NCBI GenBank assembly: GCA_023396065.1
Contig: JAEWXF010000034.1
Location: forward strand, 1 to 35,012
Direction: 5' to 3'
DNA from: Methanobacteriota archaeon
Lineage (GTDB): Archaea; Halobacteriota; Methanomicrobia; Methanomicrobiales; Methanocorpusculaceae
Length of the DNA stretch: 35,012 bases
Of the stretch, positions 8,206 to 15,773 are shown piece by piece (positions within the stretch are counted from its first letter, which is position 1; each line of letters begins with the position of its first letter). The notes below the pieces were generated by a model. It was not told the DNA's origin. It ran no database searches and was given only the letters and a program-made list of their open reading frames with translations. Position numbers and translations under genes: made by a program.

Positions 8206-8808
8206 TCAGTACAGATCTCCCTCAGTCTGTCCGTTCAGCTGAATCCTGCATTTCCCGCAGAAATATTTCCGTTTCCGATCCAGATCATCAAGATTTCGCG
8301 GACAGTACATAATACATCCCGGATTCTCACAATGCTCCAGCCCGAACAGATGCCCAATCTCATGTGCCCCCTCCTTTACAATCCGGTCGATCAACGCATC
8401 ATCATCCGGATGACGGCCGTAGTATTCATTCGTCAACCGGGCCGGAGACACCACCGCCACGCCGAGGGACGGATACGCCAGACCAAACACAAAATCCGCC
8501 AGCGGTTCATACAAATCAGCCGGTGTTACCAGCAGCACTTTCTCATGCAGATGATGAAACCTGTTGTAAAAATCCAGATCCATCTCAGCCGGTTTAAACA
8601 GATGCGGCGACCTCCGGCGGAACATATCCAGTTTTGTCAGAATTTTTACCGCATCACACTGATAGCGGAGAGGATCAAACCCTTCAAGGGGAAACGTACC
8701 GTTGTCAATCCGGGAGACCGGCATCTCAAGAACAGCACTCAGCTCCTCAGAAACCGGTCGGGTCAGACCTATAGGAACACGACTGTCCCAGAAAAGATGT
8801 ACGCCCAT
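8206..8808 (-). CDS. amzA: Archaemetzincin (zinc metalloprotease)
   Basis: The 200-residue protein has the diagnostic archaemetzincin motif: the zinc-binding HEIGHLFGLEH (residues 149-159, ligands H149, H153, H159), the following CxNPGC (C160, C165), the Met-turn I-M-Y (Met167) and a distal CGKC pair (C184, C187) for the structural zinc. Length is typical for archaeal members. The family is a small soluble metalloprotease or aminopeptidase with unknown natural substrate. The last codon abuts the ATG of the Cas1 homologue (TGA then ATG), so the two proteins are almost certainly co-expressed. A TTTATG element on the minus strand near 8840 could be the TATA box, giving a short-leader transcript. 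UPF0146 diverges 68 bases away. Confidence 0.93.
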   Translation of the reverse strand: MGVHLFWDSRVPIGLTRPVSEELSAVLEMPVSRIDNGTFPLEGFDPLRYQCDAVKILTKLDMFRRRSPHLFKPAEMDLDFYNRFHHLHEKVLLVTPADLYEPLADFVFGLAYPSLGVAVVSPARLTNEYYGRHPDDDALIDRIVKEGAHEIGHLFGLEHCENPGCIMYCPRNLDDLDRKRKYFCGKCRIQLNGQTEGDLY

Positions 8809-8876
8809 GTCGTAGATATTTTCACTACGGGAGACATAAACGTATTGAAGAGTGAAGACACCGGAGGATTTTCCAG

Positions 8877-9284
8877 TTGGGCTATAATCAGATTGAGACC
8901 GCGGTCGGGACCTATATTCGTGATCAGTATCACCGGGCCGTGGAAGTGGGGTTCGGCGGAAAAACCATCGCTGCTGAAATCATCATGGCTGCGGGAATCC
9001 CGGTTCTCTGCACGGACGTTCACCCGTATCCTGATACACCGGTTCCGTCCGTCGTAGATGATGTGTTCACCCCGACCCTGTCCCTGTACACCGGAGCGGA
9101 TGTCATCTATGCAATCCGTCCGGGCACCGAGATTATTCCGCCGCTGATGGACCTTGCCCGGCGGATCAATGCAGATCTGATTGTGTATCATCTGGGCTTT
9201 GAGCTGTATGAAAACGGCGGAGAACGAATTTTTGTGGAAAATATTCTGTTGCACCGCTACATCCGGGCCGCCCGGGCCCAGTAA
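8877..9284 (+). CDS. UPF0146 family protein
   Basis: The 135-residue product matches the archaeal UPF0146 family. It has a Rossmann-like start (AVEVGFGGKTIAAEI, with the glycine loop at 23-28), then VLCTDVHPY, PSVVDDVFTPTLSLYTGADVIYAIRPGTEI and LIVYHLGFELYE. The layout resembles a minimal SAM-dependent methyltransferase fold, but activity is unknown. Translation most likely starts at TTG 8877, because a GGAGG at 8863-8867 lies nine bases upstream and no ATG or GTG is available in the open frame before it. It is divergently transcribed from archaemetzincin. Confidence 0.82.
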   Translation: MGYNQIETAVGTYIRDQYHRAVEVGFGGKTIAAEIIMAAGIPVLCTDVHPYPDTPVPSVVDDVFTPTLSLYTGADVIYAIRPGTEIIPPLMDLARRINADLIVYHLGFELYENGGERIFVENILLHRYIRAARAQ

Positions 9285-9334
9285 TAAGTATTTATTCCAT
9301 CCGATGCAATACCTAGGCACGCGAGTTTTGTCCC

Positions 9335-10387
9335 ATGGATCAGACGCAGAAGAAGTGGCTGTTTATCTCAATCGGCATCAGTGTGGTAGCACTGGTTGTC
9401 ATGCTTCTGCTGACGTTTGATACAGATACCCTTGTTGCCCTGCAAAAATGCAACCCATGGTATATTGTGCTCGGTCTTATCCTGCATATCTTCTCTATTG
9501 TTTTCTGGGCGCTGCGGATCAAGCTGATGTGCTGGTCGCTGAATTATGCGGTTCCGTTCTTTCATTCACTGAATCTGGTCTGTGCCAATATGCTGGTGGC
9601 AGCGGTAACACCGTCTCAGGTCGGCGGGGAAGCTGTCCGGGTGTATGAACTGTACAAATCGGACGTGCCGACCGCAGATGCAACCGCAGTCGTTCTCATG
9701 GAACGGGTCTTCGACGGCATTGTGCTTGCGGTCGGAACAGTTATTGGAGTGTATCTCCTCGGTGAGATGTTCGGATACCTGAACTTCCCGGCAATCTATA
9801 TGGGAGTTGCCTACATGGCAACGGCTGTATTTGCCGGTCTGCTGATTCTCTTTGCAGTACTCGTAAAGCGGCCGCTCTGGACGAAAATTCTCGTCCGAAA
9901 GATTTCCGGTCTGTTTACCCGCCGCTGGGAATCGGCTCAGGTGGATATGCTGTTTCAGAAGATCGATTGTACCATTGATCAGTTCTATGTGACAATCGGA
10001 CACTTTGCCGGCCGGTCGAAACTTGGTCTGCTGCTTGGCCTGCTGATGACGATTCTGTTCTGGACCTCAGAGTTCGTGATTGCGTCAGTGCTCATGGTGG
10101 GTCTGGGGCTGGAACCGAACTTTGTTCTCTCGTTCATTCTCCAGCTGCTGATTGCGATGATCATGATGATTCCGCTGACACCGGGAGGTGTCGGTGTGGC
10201 AGAGGTGAGTATCGCCGCATTTTACGCTCTGATTATCCCCATGCCGCTGGTTGGTGTGTTCGTTCTGCTTTGGCGGTTAATTCTCTACTACTTCAATGTG
10301 GTTGTGGGTGTTGTCGCCAGTCTCCGTATTGTCCGCCGGGAAACCCGGACACCGCAGGCGGAGGACGCAGAACCTGCACAGGCCTGA
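9335..10387 (+). CDS. Flippase-like integral membrane protein (LPG synthase TM/AglD-like), copy 1
   Basis: This 350-residue protein has about eight hydrophobic spans and belongs to the YbhN/UPF0104 family, also called the lysylphosphatidylglycerol synthase transmembrane region. It shows the family segments NLVCANMLVAAVTPSQVGGEAVRVYELYK (about 85-113) and MIPLTPGGVGVAEVSIAAFYALI (about 275-297). The soluble aminoacyl-transferase domain of MprF is absent. Members act as lipid flippases or accompany glycosyltransferases in archaeal glycan assembly (AglD). It is followed by a close paralogue. A GTATTTATT element at 9288-9296 is a likely TATA box. The substrate cannot be deduced. Confidence 0.85.
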   Translation: MDQTQKKWLFISIGISVVALVVMLLLTFDTDTLVALQKCNPWYIVLGLILHIFSIVFWALRIKLMCWSLNYAVPFFHSLNLVCANMLVAAVTPSQVGGEAVRVYELYKSDVPTADATAVVLMERVFDGIVLAVGTVIGVYLLGEMFGYLNFPAIYMGVAYMATAVFAGLLILFAVLVKRPLWTKILVRKISGLFTRRWESAQVDMLFQKIDCTIDQFYVTIGHFAGRSKLGLLLGLLMTILFWTSEFVIASVLMVGLGLEPNFVLSFILQLLIAMIMMIPLTPGGVGVAEVSIAAFYALIIPMPLVGVFVLLWRLILYYFNVVVGVVASLRIVRRETRTPQAEDAEPAQA

Positions 10388-10433
10388 TCTGCGGATCCGG
10401 GTTACAACTTTAAGTTATCAGCGGTCGAATTGT

Positions 10434-10442
10434 CTATATAAC
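10434..10442 (+). promoter_or_regulatory. TATA box of the second flippase-like gene
   Basis: CTATATAAC lies about 25 bases before the ATG at 10459, which predicts a leaderless transcript separate from copy 1. Confidence 0.55.
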
Positions 10443-10458
10443 TCGTTCCCGGTGTCTC

Positions 10459-11508
10459 ATGGATTCAAAGCAGAAAAAATGGTTATGGATCTCTATCGGT
10501 CTTTCGATGGTGATTCTGGCAGTCGTCCTTGTTCTGACGTTTGACGAAAATACCATTACTGCATTGAAAAACCTGAATCCATGGTATCTTCTGCTGGCAT
10601 TCGGCCTGCATCTTTTGGCGATGGGTATCTGGGGACTGCGGATTAAGGTCATGTGCAAGTCGCTCGGATACCGGATTGCCTATTCGCACTGCGTGAATAT
10701 GGTGTGTGCCGGGCAGCTGGTCGCGTCCGTTACGCCGTCCCAGATTGGCGGTGAACCGATCCGCATTCATGAGCTGTATAAGGCGGGTATGCCGGTTGCC
10801 GATGCTACCGCAGTGGTGCTGGTGGAACGGCTGCTGGAAGCGGTGCTTCTGGTGCTCGGAGTAATCTTTGGCATGGGGCTGTTCTCCATTGTATATAACA
10901 ACGGAGAGATTCCGGAGATGCTGATCTTTGGCGCCTGGGCGGCAACTGCGCTGTTCATCGGTCTTTTGATACTTCTTGCGGTGATGCTCAGCAGACCGAA
11001 TCTTATCCGGAAAATTGTATATAAAATTGCCGGGTTTTTCACGAAAAAATGGGACAGTACCCGGATTGAAAACCTTTCCGTGACGATTGACGAGGCTATT
11101 GACCGGCTGTACAAAACATTTGAACTGTTTGCCGGTCGTGCCCGTATGGGCCTGGTCTATGGGTTTCTCCTGTCGGTCGCGTTCTGGATCTGTGAGTATG
11201 CGATTGCTTCGGTCATTCTGATGGGTCTCGGATACCCACCAAATCTTCTGTTATCAATTGTGTTCCAGCTGATTATCGCGGTCATTCTGATGTTCCCGAC
11301 AACGCCGGGCGGTGCGGGTATTGCCGAGGTGAGCTATGCGGCGTTTTACTCGCTAATTCTGCCGTCGGCGGTTATCGGTATTTTTGTGGTGCTGCTGCGG
11401 CTGATTCTCTACTACTCGAATCTCCTGATCGGATTCATCGCCAGTTTCCGGATCGTAAAGCGTGAGGCCGCAGACAAAGAGGCATCTCCCGCTGATGATG
11501 AATCATGA
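10459..11508 (+). CDS. Flippase-like integral membrane protein (LPG synthase TM/AglD-like), copy 2
   Basis: The 349-residue product is colinear with the preceding gene and clearly a tandem duplicate: both begin MDxxQKKWLxISIG, share VTPSQxGGExxRxxELYK and xTPGGxGxAEVSxAAFYxLI, and end in a charged tail after FRIVKRE. It has about eight membrane spans. Its last four bases overlap the start codon of the FkbM methyltransferase (ATGA at 11505-11508), linking the pair to small-molecule or glycan modification at the membrane. Divergence between the copies suggests they may handle different lipids or work as partners; this is inference. Confidence 0.85.
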   Translation: MDSKQKKWLWISIGLSMVILAVVLVLTFDENTITALKNLNPWYLLLAFGLHLLAMGIWGLRIKVMCKSLGYRIAYSHCVNMVCAGQLVASVTPSQIGGEPIRIHELYKAGMPVADATAVVLVERLLEAVLLVLGVIFGMGLFSIVYNNGEIPEMLIFGAWAATALFIGLLILLAVMLSRPNLIRKIVYKIAGFFTKKWDSTRIENLSVTIDEAIDRLYKTFELFAGRARMGLVYGFLLSVAFWICEYAIASVILMGLGYPPNLLLSIVFQLIIAVILMFPTTPGGAGIAEVSYAAFYSLILPSAVIGIFVVLLRLILYYSNLLIGFIASFRIVKREAADKEASPADDES

Positions 11509-12392
11509 ACCATTCCAGATCCCGTGTTCCTCTTTTTGACGGTCTCAGGTCATATCTGACGCGGAATGACCGCACAGAGGAGTTTTACCGGTATCAGTAT
11601 GAGGTAATCCGGGAAAAATACGCTGTGGCACGGGATCACTGCCTGGATATCGGGGGTCTGCGGCTTCCGTTGTTGTCCGACTCTCCGCATCCGACCCGGG
11701 AAGAGGCGTATTATGCAATGGAGATCGGCGACATTCTGTTTCCGGCGGTTCTCGGCAGATATCACTATGTGGACGAGGGGCCGTATGAGCGGGGAGCGGT
11801 TCAGCTCTGTTCCGGGGATGTGGTTTTCGACTGCGGTGCAAATCTCGGAGTCTTCTCTCTACTTGCGGCGCTGCGGGGCGCGGAGGTGTATGCATTTGAG
11901 CCGATTGCGGAGGCACGTCTTCTTCTGCAGAAGACACTTTCCTTCAACCCAGAGATTGCGGATGCGGTGACCATCGTGCCGGCTGCTCTGGGCGCGGAAG
12001 TTGGGGTTGCGGAGTTTACGGTGCTCCCGGACACGCTGGTCGGATCTTCGATGGTTCTGCCGCAAGCGGGCCGGCAGGTCCGGGTGCCGGTGACGACTGT
12101 GGATACGTATGCTGAGAATCATGGTCTGACCGTGGATTTCCTGAAAGCTGACATTGAAGGTGCCGAGCGCCAGATGCTTGCCGGTGCACAGACAGTCCTG
12201 ACCACAGGCCCGAAGGTTGCCATCTGTACCTATCATCTGCCGGACGATCCGGAGGTACTGTCCGGTCTTTTGCATCAGGCAAACGCCGGGTATGTGCTGG
12301 AACGAAAATGGAAAAAACTCTACGGACATGTTCCGAAGGGACGTAAGACGTCTCAAGAGTCGCAGACTCCTGGACAAAAACCCGGATATTAA
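11505..12392 (+). CDS. FkbM family SAM-dependent methyltransferase
   Basis: The 295-residue protein carries a Rossmann methyltransferase core: DVVFDCGANLGVFSLL (105-120) as SAM-binding motif I, AEVYAFEPIAEAR as motif II, then VPVTTVDTYAENHGLTVDFLKADIEGAERQML, the FkbM hallmark. FkbM enzymes O-methylate sugars or secondary metabolites, so a role in cell-surface glycan modification with the upstream flippases is reasonable but inferred. The last 25 or so residues after the conserved fold are variable and include SQESQTP, encoded by a 24-nt hairpin-forming repeat that also occurs in elp3 at 22886. The neighbour downstream is convergent. Confidence 0.87.
   Translation: MNHSRSRVPLFDGLRSYLTRNDRTEEFYRYQYEVIREKYAVARDHCLDIGGLRLPLLSDSPHPTREEAYYAMEIGDILFPAVLGRYHYVDEGPYERGAVQLCSGDVVFDCGANLGVFSLLAALRGAEVYAFEPIAEARLLLQKTLSFNPEIADAVTIVPAALGAEVGVAEFTVLPDTLVGSSMVLPQAGRQVRVPVTTVDTYAENHGLTVDFLKADIEGAERQMLAGAQTVLTTGPKVAICTYHLPDDPEVLSGLLHQANAGYVLERKWKKLYGHVPKGRKTSQESQTPGQKPGY
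12349..12372 (+). repeat. 24-nt hairpin repeat, copy in fkbM
   Basis: The sequence CGTCTCAAGAGTC-GCA-GACTCCTG forms an 8-bp stem with one mismatch around a 3-base loop. A second copy at 22886-22909 differs only in the three loop bases. Both are read in the same frame as T/A-S-Q-E-S-x-T-P. Confidence 0.6.
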
Positions 12393-12471
12393 ACGTCTTT
12401 TCTCCAAACGATACCGCAGGTATCTCTCAACAATATCGAAAAAAAAGAGATGGTGGCACTACCCACACAGA

Positions 12472-13695
12472 TTATTTCATCAGAACTATCTCAATACCTG
12501 CATCTTTCAGTGCGGCCTTTAACTGGACATCCTGAATAGATCCCGGCTGCGGATCAGCAATGATAACATTGTTTCCGGCAGCGCTGCGTTCCGTGACCCA
12601 GGTCACAAAACTGTTCCAGTCGTTGGCCGGAGCGGTGGTACTGACAACCAGTCCGGATCCCTCAAGCATAATCGGAGACAGAATCTTCAGATCCATATTT
12701 CCGGTGCTTGCATCAATTGCAGTAACAAACGGCGGTGTTCCAGCAATCGCATACTGAATCGTGTTCTGCGAAAGAAGCGTCATCAGCTGCGGTCCTCCGG
12801 ACCCTTCAACCAGCTTCACGTCAGCAATTTTTTCGCCGTTCACGTACAGTTCTGCATCGGTAATCTTACCGGTCTTCTCCTGAACAGGTTTCAGATACGT
12901 GTTGTAGGTGTCCTTAAAGTACGTCCAGTCTTTCAGGAGGACAAAGAGCGGGGCATCATGATCACTGGGCAGATATCCAATACCAATCGGCGTGGACACC
13001 TTTGCCGGCGTCGTAAACGTTCCTGCAGTAATCTGTGCGGCTGCAGACTCATAGGGACCGAAGTCGTAGAGAATCGCCGCGGACTCCTCTTCAGAGGTGT
13101 TGGCAAGTTTCTTCGTCACCGTCCCCAGTTCACGCTGGGTCAGTAAGAATTCATAATTACTCAGTTTCCAGGAATCCGTAACATTACTGGAGAACTTAAT
13201 CGTCGGAATCGATGCCTTCATCGCATCCACGGAGTTTACCGTAACTTCACCATAGGTCATGTTACTGCTGGCAAACAGCCAGTCTGCAGTGAGCTCGGCG
13301 GCCTTGCCCTGATAATCATTGATGTACTTGTTGCCCAGAATCATGAGTCCGGTCAGGACAGTGGTCATATCCTGATTTTTCAGGCCCTCGGAGTTTGCCC
13401 CAAAAACACAGCAGGTATGATCTTTCCAGGCTCCTGCAGGCGGGAGATCCTGACTGTAGGAGACAACTTTCCCCACATCGCCTTCAACACCGACGGCCAC
13501 GAAGGGCTGCCAGATCATATATCCGTCAACTTTTCCGGTTGCGAGCAGTCCCGGCATGGTGCCGGCTCCGGTGTAGAGAACCTCCACCGTCGGGGTCCCG
13601 TTTGTGTTCGCCGGCCCGGATGTACATCCGGCAGCAAACACGGCGGCAACACACACGAGAAATGCCGCAGCAATCAGCAGATGCTTTTTATGCAT
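12472..13695 (-). CDS. Solute-binding lipoprotein of the NitT/TauT type with lobes in swapped order
   Basis: The 407-residue protein has a lipoprotein signal peptide (positive start, hydrophobic core, AAGC with Cys24). Residues about 36-212 match the second half of NitT/TauT-type binding proteins (VLYTGAGTMPGLLATGKVDGYM, later WKDHTCCVFGAN). Residues about 235-407 match the first half (IGIGYLPSDHDAPLFVLLKD, GSGGPQLMTLLSQNTIQYAI, GSGLVVST, GSIQDVQLKAALKDAG). In standard members the order is the reverse, so this looks like a circular permutation joined by a short TTPAKVSTP linker. A TATA box (ATATAG on the minus strand, near 13720) sits about 27 bases before the ATG, implying a leaderless mRNA. 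No permease or ATPase gene is adjacent. The ligand is unknown. Confidence 0.85.
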   Translation of the reverse strand: MHKKHLLIAAAFLVCVAAVFAAGCTSGPANTNGTPTVEVLYTGAGTMPGLLATGKVDGYMIWQPFVAVGVEGDVGKVVSYSQDLPPAGAWKDHTCCVFGANSEGLKNQDMTTVLTGLMILGNKYINDYQGKAAELTADWLFASSNMTYGEVTVNSVDAMKASIPTIKFSSNVTDSWKLSNYEFLLTQRELGTVTKKLANTSEEESAAILYDFGPYESAAAQITAGTFTTPAKVSTPIGIGYLPSDHDAPLFVLLKDWTYFKDTYNTYLKPVQEKTGKITDAELYVNGEKIADVKLVEGSGGPQLMTLLSQNTIQYAIAGTPPFVTAIDASTGNMDLKILSPIMLEGSGLVVSTTAPANDWNSFVTWVTERSAAGNNVIIADPQPGSIQDVQLKAALKDAGIEIVLMK

Positions 13696-13847
13696 ACCCT
13701 TACTTTAGGTGAGAGGGCTATATAAGAATCTCGTCACCAATAAGATATTTTTTGAGATATAATTCATACCATACGTTTTTCAAACGATATAATTTGTATA
13801 ATTTCCCGACATCACATCCCTTGGAATGCGCGAAGTTTTCTCCCGTG

Positions 13848-13881
13848 AAACGATTTTCCCGTATCTCGGGGTGAATCGTTT
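13848..13881. promoter_or_regulatory. Inverted repeat and TATA box before panE
   Basis: AAACGATT at 13848-13855 and AATCGTTT at 13874-13881 are perfect inverted 8-mers. Between them CCCG...CGGGG is also partly self-complementary. The right arm runs into TTTATTTAA (13879-13887), a plausible TATA box for panE, so a protein bound here would block the promoter. Another AAACGAT lies upstream near 13784. The remaining 13696-13847 spacer is AT-rich and holds the promoter of the divergent lipoprotein gene. Confidence 0.5.
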
Positions 13882-13924
13882 TATTTAATGTAGTCACAGC
13901 GCGAACTACCTTACTGCGATTGAA

Positions 13925-14842
13925 ATGCGGATACTTATACTGGGAGCGGGAGCAGTGGGCCTGAGTGTTGCTGCGAAACTGTCAAAATATTGCGAGGTGT
14001 TTGCCGTCTGCCGGGAACGATATGCAGCAGCCATTCAGAAGGAGGGCTTTGTTCTGTCAGGAATCTGGGGAAATGAAACGTTCCGGCTTCCCTGCGGAAC
14101 CGACGTTCCCGAAGGTACATGGGATTATATTATCATCTCCACCAAATCAGCAGCGACCCGGGAGGCCTGTGAACAGTATCATCATCTCTTTGGCGATGCA
14201 GACGTTGTGAGCCTGCAGAACGGCATCGGCAACGAAGAGATCATCCGTGAATATACCGGCCATGTAATCGGCGCGATGATCATCACCGGATTTGAGTGGA
14301 AAGGTGACAATGCGGTATATGTATCGGTGGACGGCGGTGAGACGGTGTTCGGCAGATTCCCTGCAGGGTGCGACGAAGCAGTCAGGACGCTGACCGACCT
14401 GTTCAACCGGGCCGGTATGCGTTCGTCGGCGTCGGAGACCGTGAAAAACGTCGTCTGGTCCAAAGCACTCTACAGCTGCTCCTTAAACCCGCTGGGGGCG
14501 GTGATGGAATGTCCCTACGGTGATCTGCTGGCAACACCTGCCTGGAATATTATCACCGGTATTGTCCATGAAGCGTTCGCCGTTGCCGAGGCGGAACATG
14601 TCATACTGCCCGGCGGCTCGGCGAAAGGGTACCTGGAATTTCTGAAACAGGAAAAGATTCCGCCGACAGCAGAGCATTACTCTTCGATGTATCAGGATAT
14701 TGCCGCCGGCAGACCAACGGAGGTTGATTATATCAACGGCGCAGTTGTTTCTCTTGGGGAGAAGCACGGGATTGCGGTACCGGTCAACCGGACGATTGTG
14801 CACCTTGTGCATTTCAAGGAGGAACTGCGATGCAGAAGGTAG
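13925..14842 (+). CDS. panE: 2-dehydropantoate 2-reductase (ketopantoate reductase)
   Basis: The 305-residue protein has the ApbA/PanE fold: NADPH-binding GAGAVG at residues 7-12, a mid-region SLQNGIGNEE (about 98-107), the catalytic-Lys segment VVWSKALYSCSLNPLGAVM (about 176-194) and the C-terminal MYQDIAAGRPTEVDYINGAVV typical of substrate-binding helices. It reduces ketopantoate to pantoate for coenzyme A. The length is normal for the family. The gene overlaps the following nucleotidyltransferase by 13 bases, so the two are translated together. The inverted repeat over its promoter suggests control by a dedicated regulator. Confidence 0.9.
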   Translation: MRILILGAGAVGLSVAAKLSKYCEVFAVCRERYAAAIQKEGFVLSGIWGNETFRLPCGTDVPEGTWDYIIISTKSAATREACEQYHHLFGDADVVSLQNGIGNEEIIREYTGHVIGAMIITGFEWKGDNAVYVSVDGGETVFGRFPAGCDEAVRTLTDLFNRAGMRSSASETVKNVVWSKALYSCSLNPLGAVMECPYGDLLATPAWNIITGIVHEAFAVAEAEHVILPGGSAKGYLEFLKQEKIPPTAEHYSSMYQDIAAGRPTEVDYINGAVVSLGEKHGIAVPVNRTIVHLVHFKEELRCRR

Positions 14843-15525
14843 TCCGTTCCGCAATGATTCTTGCAGGCGGTGAGGCAAAACGGGTAAACGGCCGGGAAAA
14901 ATATTTCTTTTTCTACAAAGGATGCTCCTTTATCTCCCGGCTGATTGCTGCATTCACCGGCATTACCGATGAGATCCTGATCGTGGCCCGCAGTCCCGAG
15001 CAGGCGGAACGATTCGTTGATCTCCCGGACCACGTCCGCTGTACCTGGGACAAAAAACGCGGGCTTGGTCCGATCGGCGGGATTGCATCCGGTATTGAGG
15101 AAATCCGGGGAGAGCTTGTGTTCATCGCAGCCTGTGATATGCCCACCATTCATAAACCGATTGTGACCTATCTCTTTGACCATATCGGCAACTACGATGC
15201 CGTGATTCCTGAGTGGGAAAACACGGATATCGAACCTCTCCACGCAGTATACCGGGTAGAAGCAGTGAAAAAATATGTGGAGAATCATGAGTCCCTGTCT
15301 CTGCGGGATATGGTCAACTCCCTGAACACCCTGCGGGTCAGACCCGAAGAGTTCCGGACGTTTGACCCGGAACTGGAAACGTTCCGCAACATCAATACTC
15401 TGGACGAACTTCATGCCATGGGTCCGGATGCAACATATCTGGAAAAACATCCGGAAAGAGAGTCCCCGCATTTAAGGCCCACTCAACAGGGAACCCTGCA
15501 ACGGAAGACCGAAAGCGACGACTGA
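14830..15525 (+). CDS. mobA: MobA-like nucleotidyltransferase (molybdopterin guanylyltransferase family)
   Basis: This 231-residue protein starts with a nucleotide-binding loop (MILAGGEAKRVNGREKYFFF, residues 9-28), then has GPIGGIASGI near 77-86, the metal-binding CDMP (about 99-102), an EPLHAVYR segment (about 136-143) and a late FRNINTLDEL. This is the layout of MobA proteins, which add GMP to molybdopterin or tungstopterin for formate and formylmethanofuran dehydrogenases. GGAGG about nine bases before the ATG supports the start. The last 20 or so residues after the conserved fold are encoded by hairpin-forming DNA (15503-15552) and look like read-through into a repeat element. A different nucleotidyltransferase role is possible. 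Confidence 0.8.
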   Translation: MQKVVRSAMILAGGEAKRVNGREKYFFFYKGCSFISRLIAAFTGITDEILIVARSPEQAERFVDLPDHVRCTWDKKRGLGPIGGIASGIEEIRGELVFIAACDMPTIHKPIVTYLFDHIGNYDAVIPEWENTDIEPLHAVYRVEAVKKYVENHESLSLRDMVNSLNTLRVRPEEFRTFDPELETFRNINTLDELHAMGPDATYLEKHPERESPHLRPTQQGTLQRKTESDD

Positions 15526-15552
15526 GCGAAGCGGCGGCGCTTTAGGTCTTCC
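15503..15552. repeat. Inverted repeat spanning the mobA stop codon
   Basis: Positions 15503-15517 and 15538-15552 are 15-bp inverted arms with one mismatch. The mobA stop (15523-15525) lies in the 20-base loop. It forms a strong hairpin and, with the next two hairpins, a structured block. Confidence 0.65.
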
Positions 15553-15558
15553 ATTGGT

Positions 15559-15583
15559 GGGTTCTCCCCACTCGGGGTAACCC
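15559..15583 (+). other. Short hairpin in the mobA-cbiT spacer
   Basis: GGGTT pairs with AACCC and an inner CCCC with GGGG around a four-base loop. It resembles one arm of a structured RNA, but no tRNA or known riboswitch could be fitted. Confidence 0.45.
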
Positions 15584-15629
15584 TCTCCAAGCCTGAAAGG
15601 CGAGTAGTCGAAGATATCAGTTCCTGTGC

Positions 15630-15664
15630 GGGGTCGCTGCCCCGCAGCGGGCAGCAGCGACCCC
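15630..15664. repeat. Strong GC hairpin in the mobA-cbiT spacer
   Basis: GGGGTCGCTGC at 15630-15640 and its exact complement at 15654-15664 form an 11-bp stem; inside it CCCGC-A-GCGGG adds five more pairs with a two-base bulge. It has no T-run directly after it, so it is not a classic terminator. Confidence 0.6.
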
Positions 15665-15711
15665 CCACATTAGGAAGTGGTATGTTCGAATAACATCCGG
15701 AAAAAGACTGA

Positions 15712-15723
15712 CACCATTTATTA
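15712..15723 (+). promoter_or_regulatory. Likely TATA box of the cobamide operon
   Basis: CCATTTATTACT fits an archaeal TATA element and predicts initiation near 15746. That lies after the in-frame starts at 15726/15729, so it favours the cbiT start at 15774. Confidence 0.45.
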
Positions 15724-15773
15724 CTGTGATGACTGCATACAGTACCCTGTATTTTTCATACAACGGAGTTTTT

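Noticed and set aside
7252..8808. CRISPR-Cas locus or casposon
   Set aside because: There is no repeat-spacer array, no cas2, cas4 or effector gene, no PolB gene and no terminal inverted repeats around the Cas1 homologue in this window.
7849..9057. 402-codon plus-strand frame opposite archaemetzincin and the Cas1 homologue
   Set aside because: It is antisense to two recognised families, is Arg/His/Gln-rich and shows no domain.
15559..15583. Possible tRNA or riboswitch in the mobA-cbiT spacer
   Set aside because: The hairpin looks like one arm of a tRNA, but no acceptor stem, anticodon arm or CCA-side partner could be found, and no cobalamin-riboswitch conserved box was recognised.
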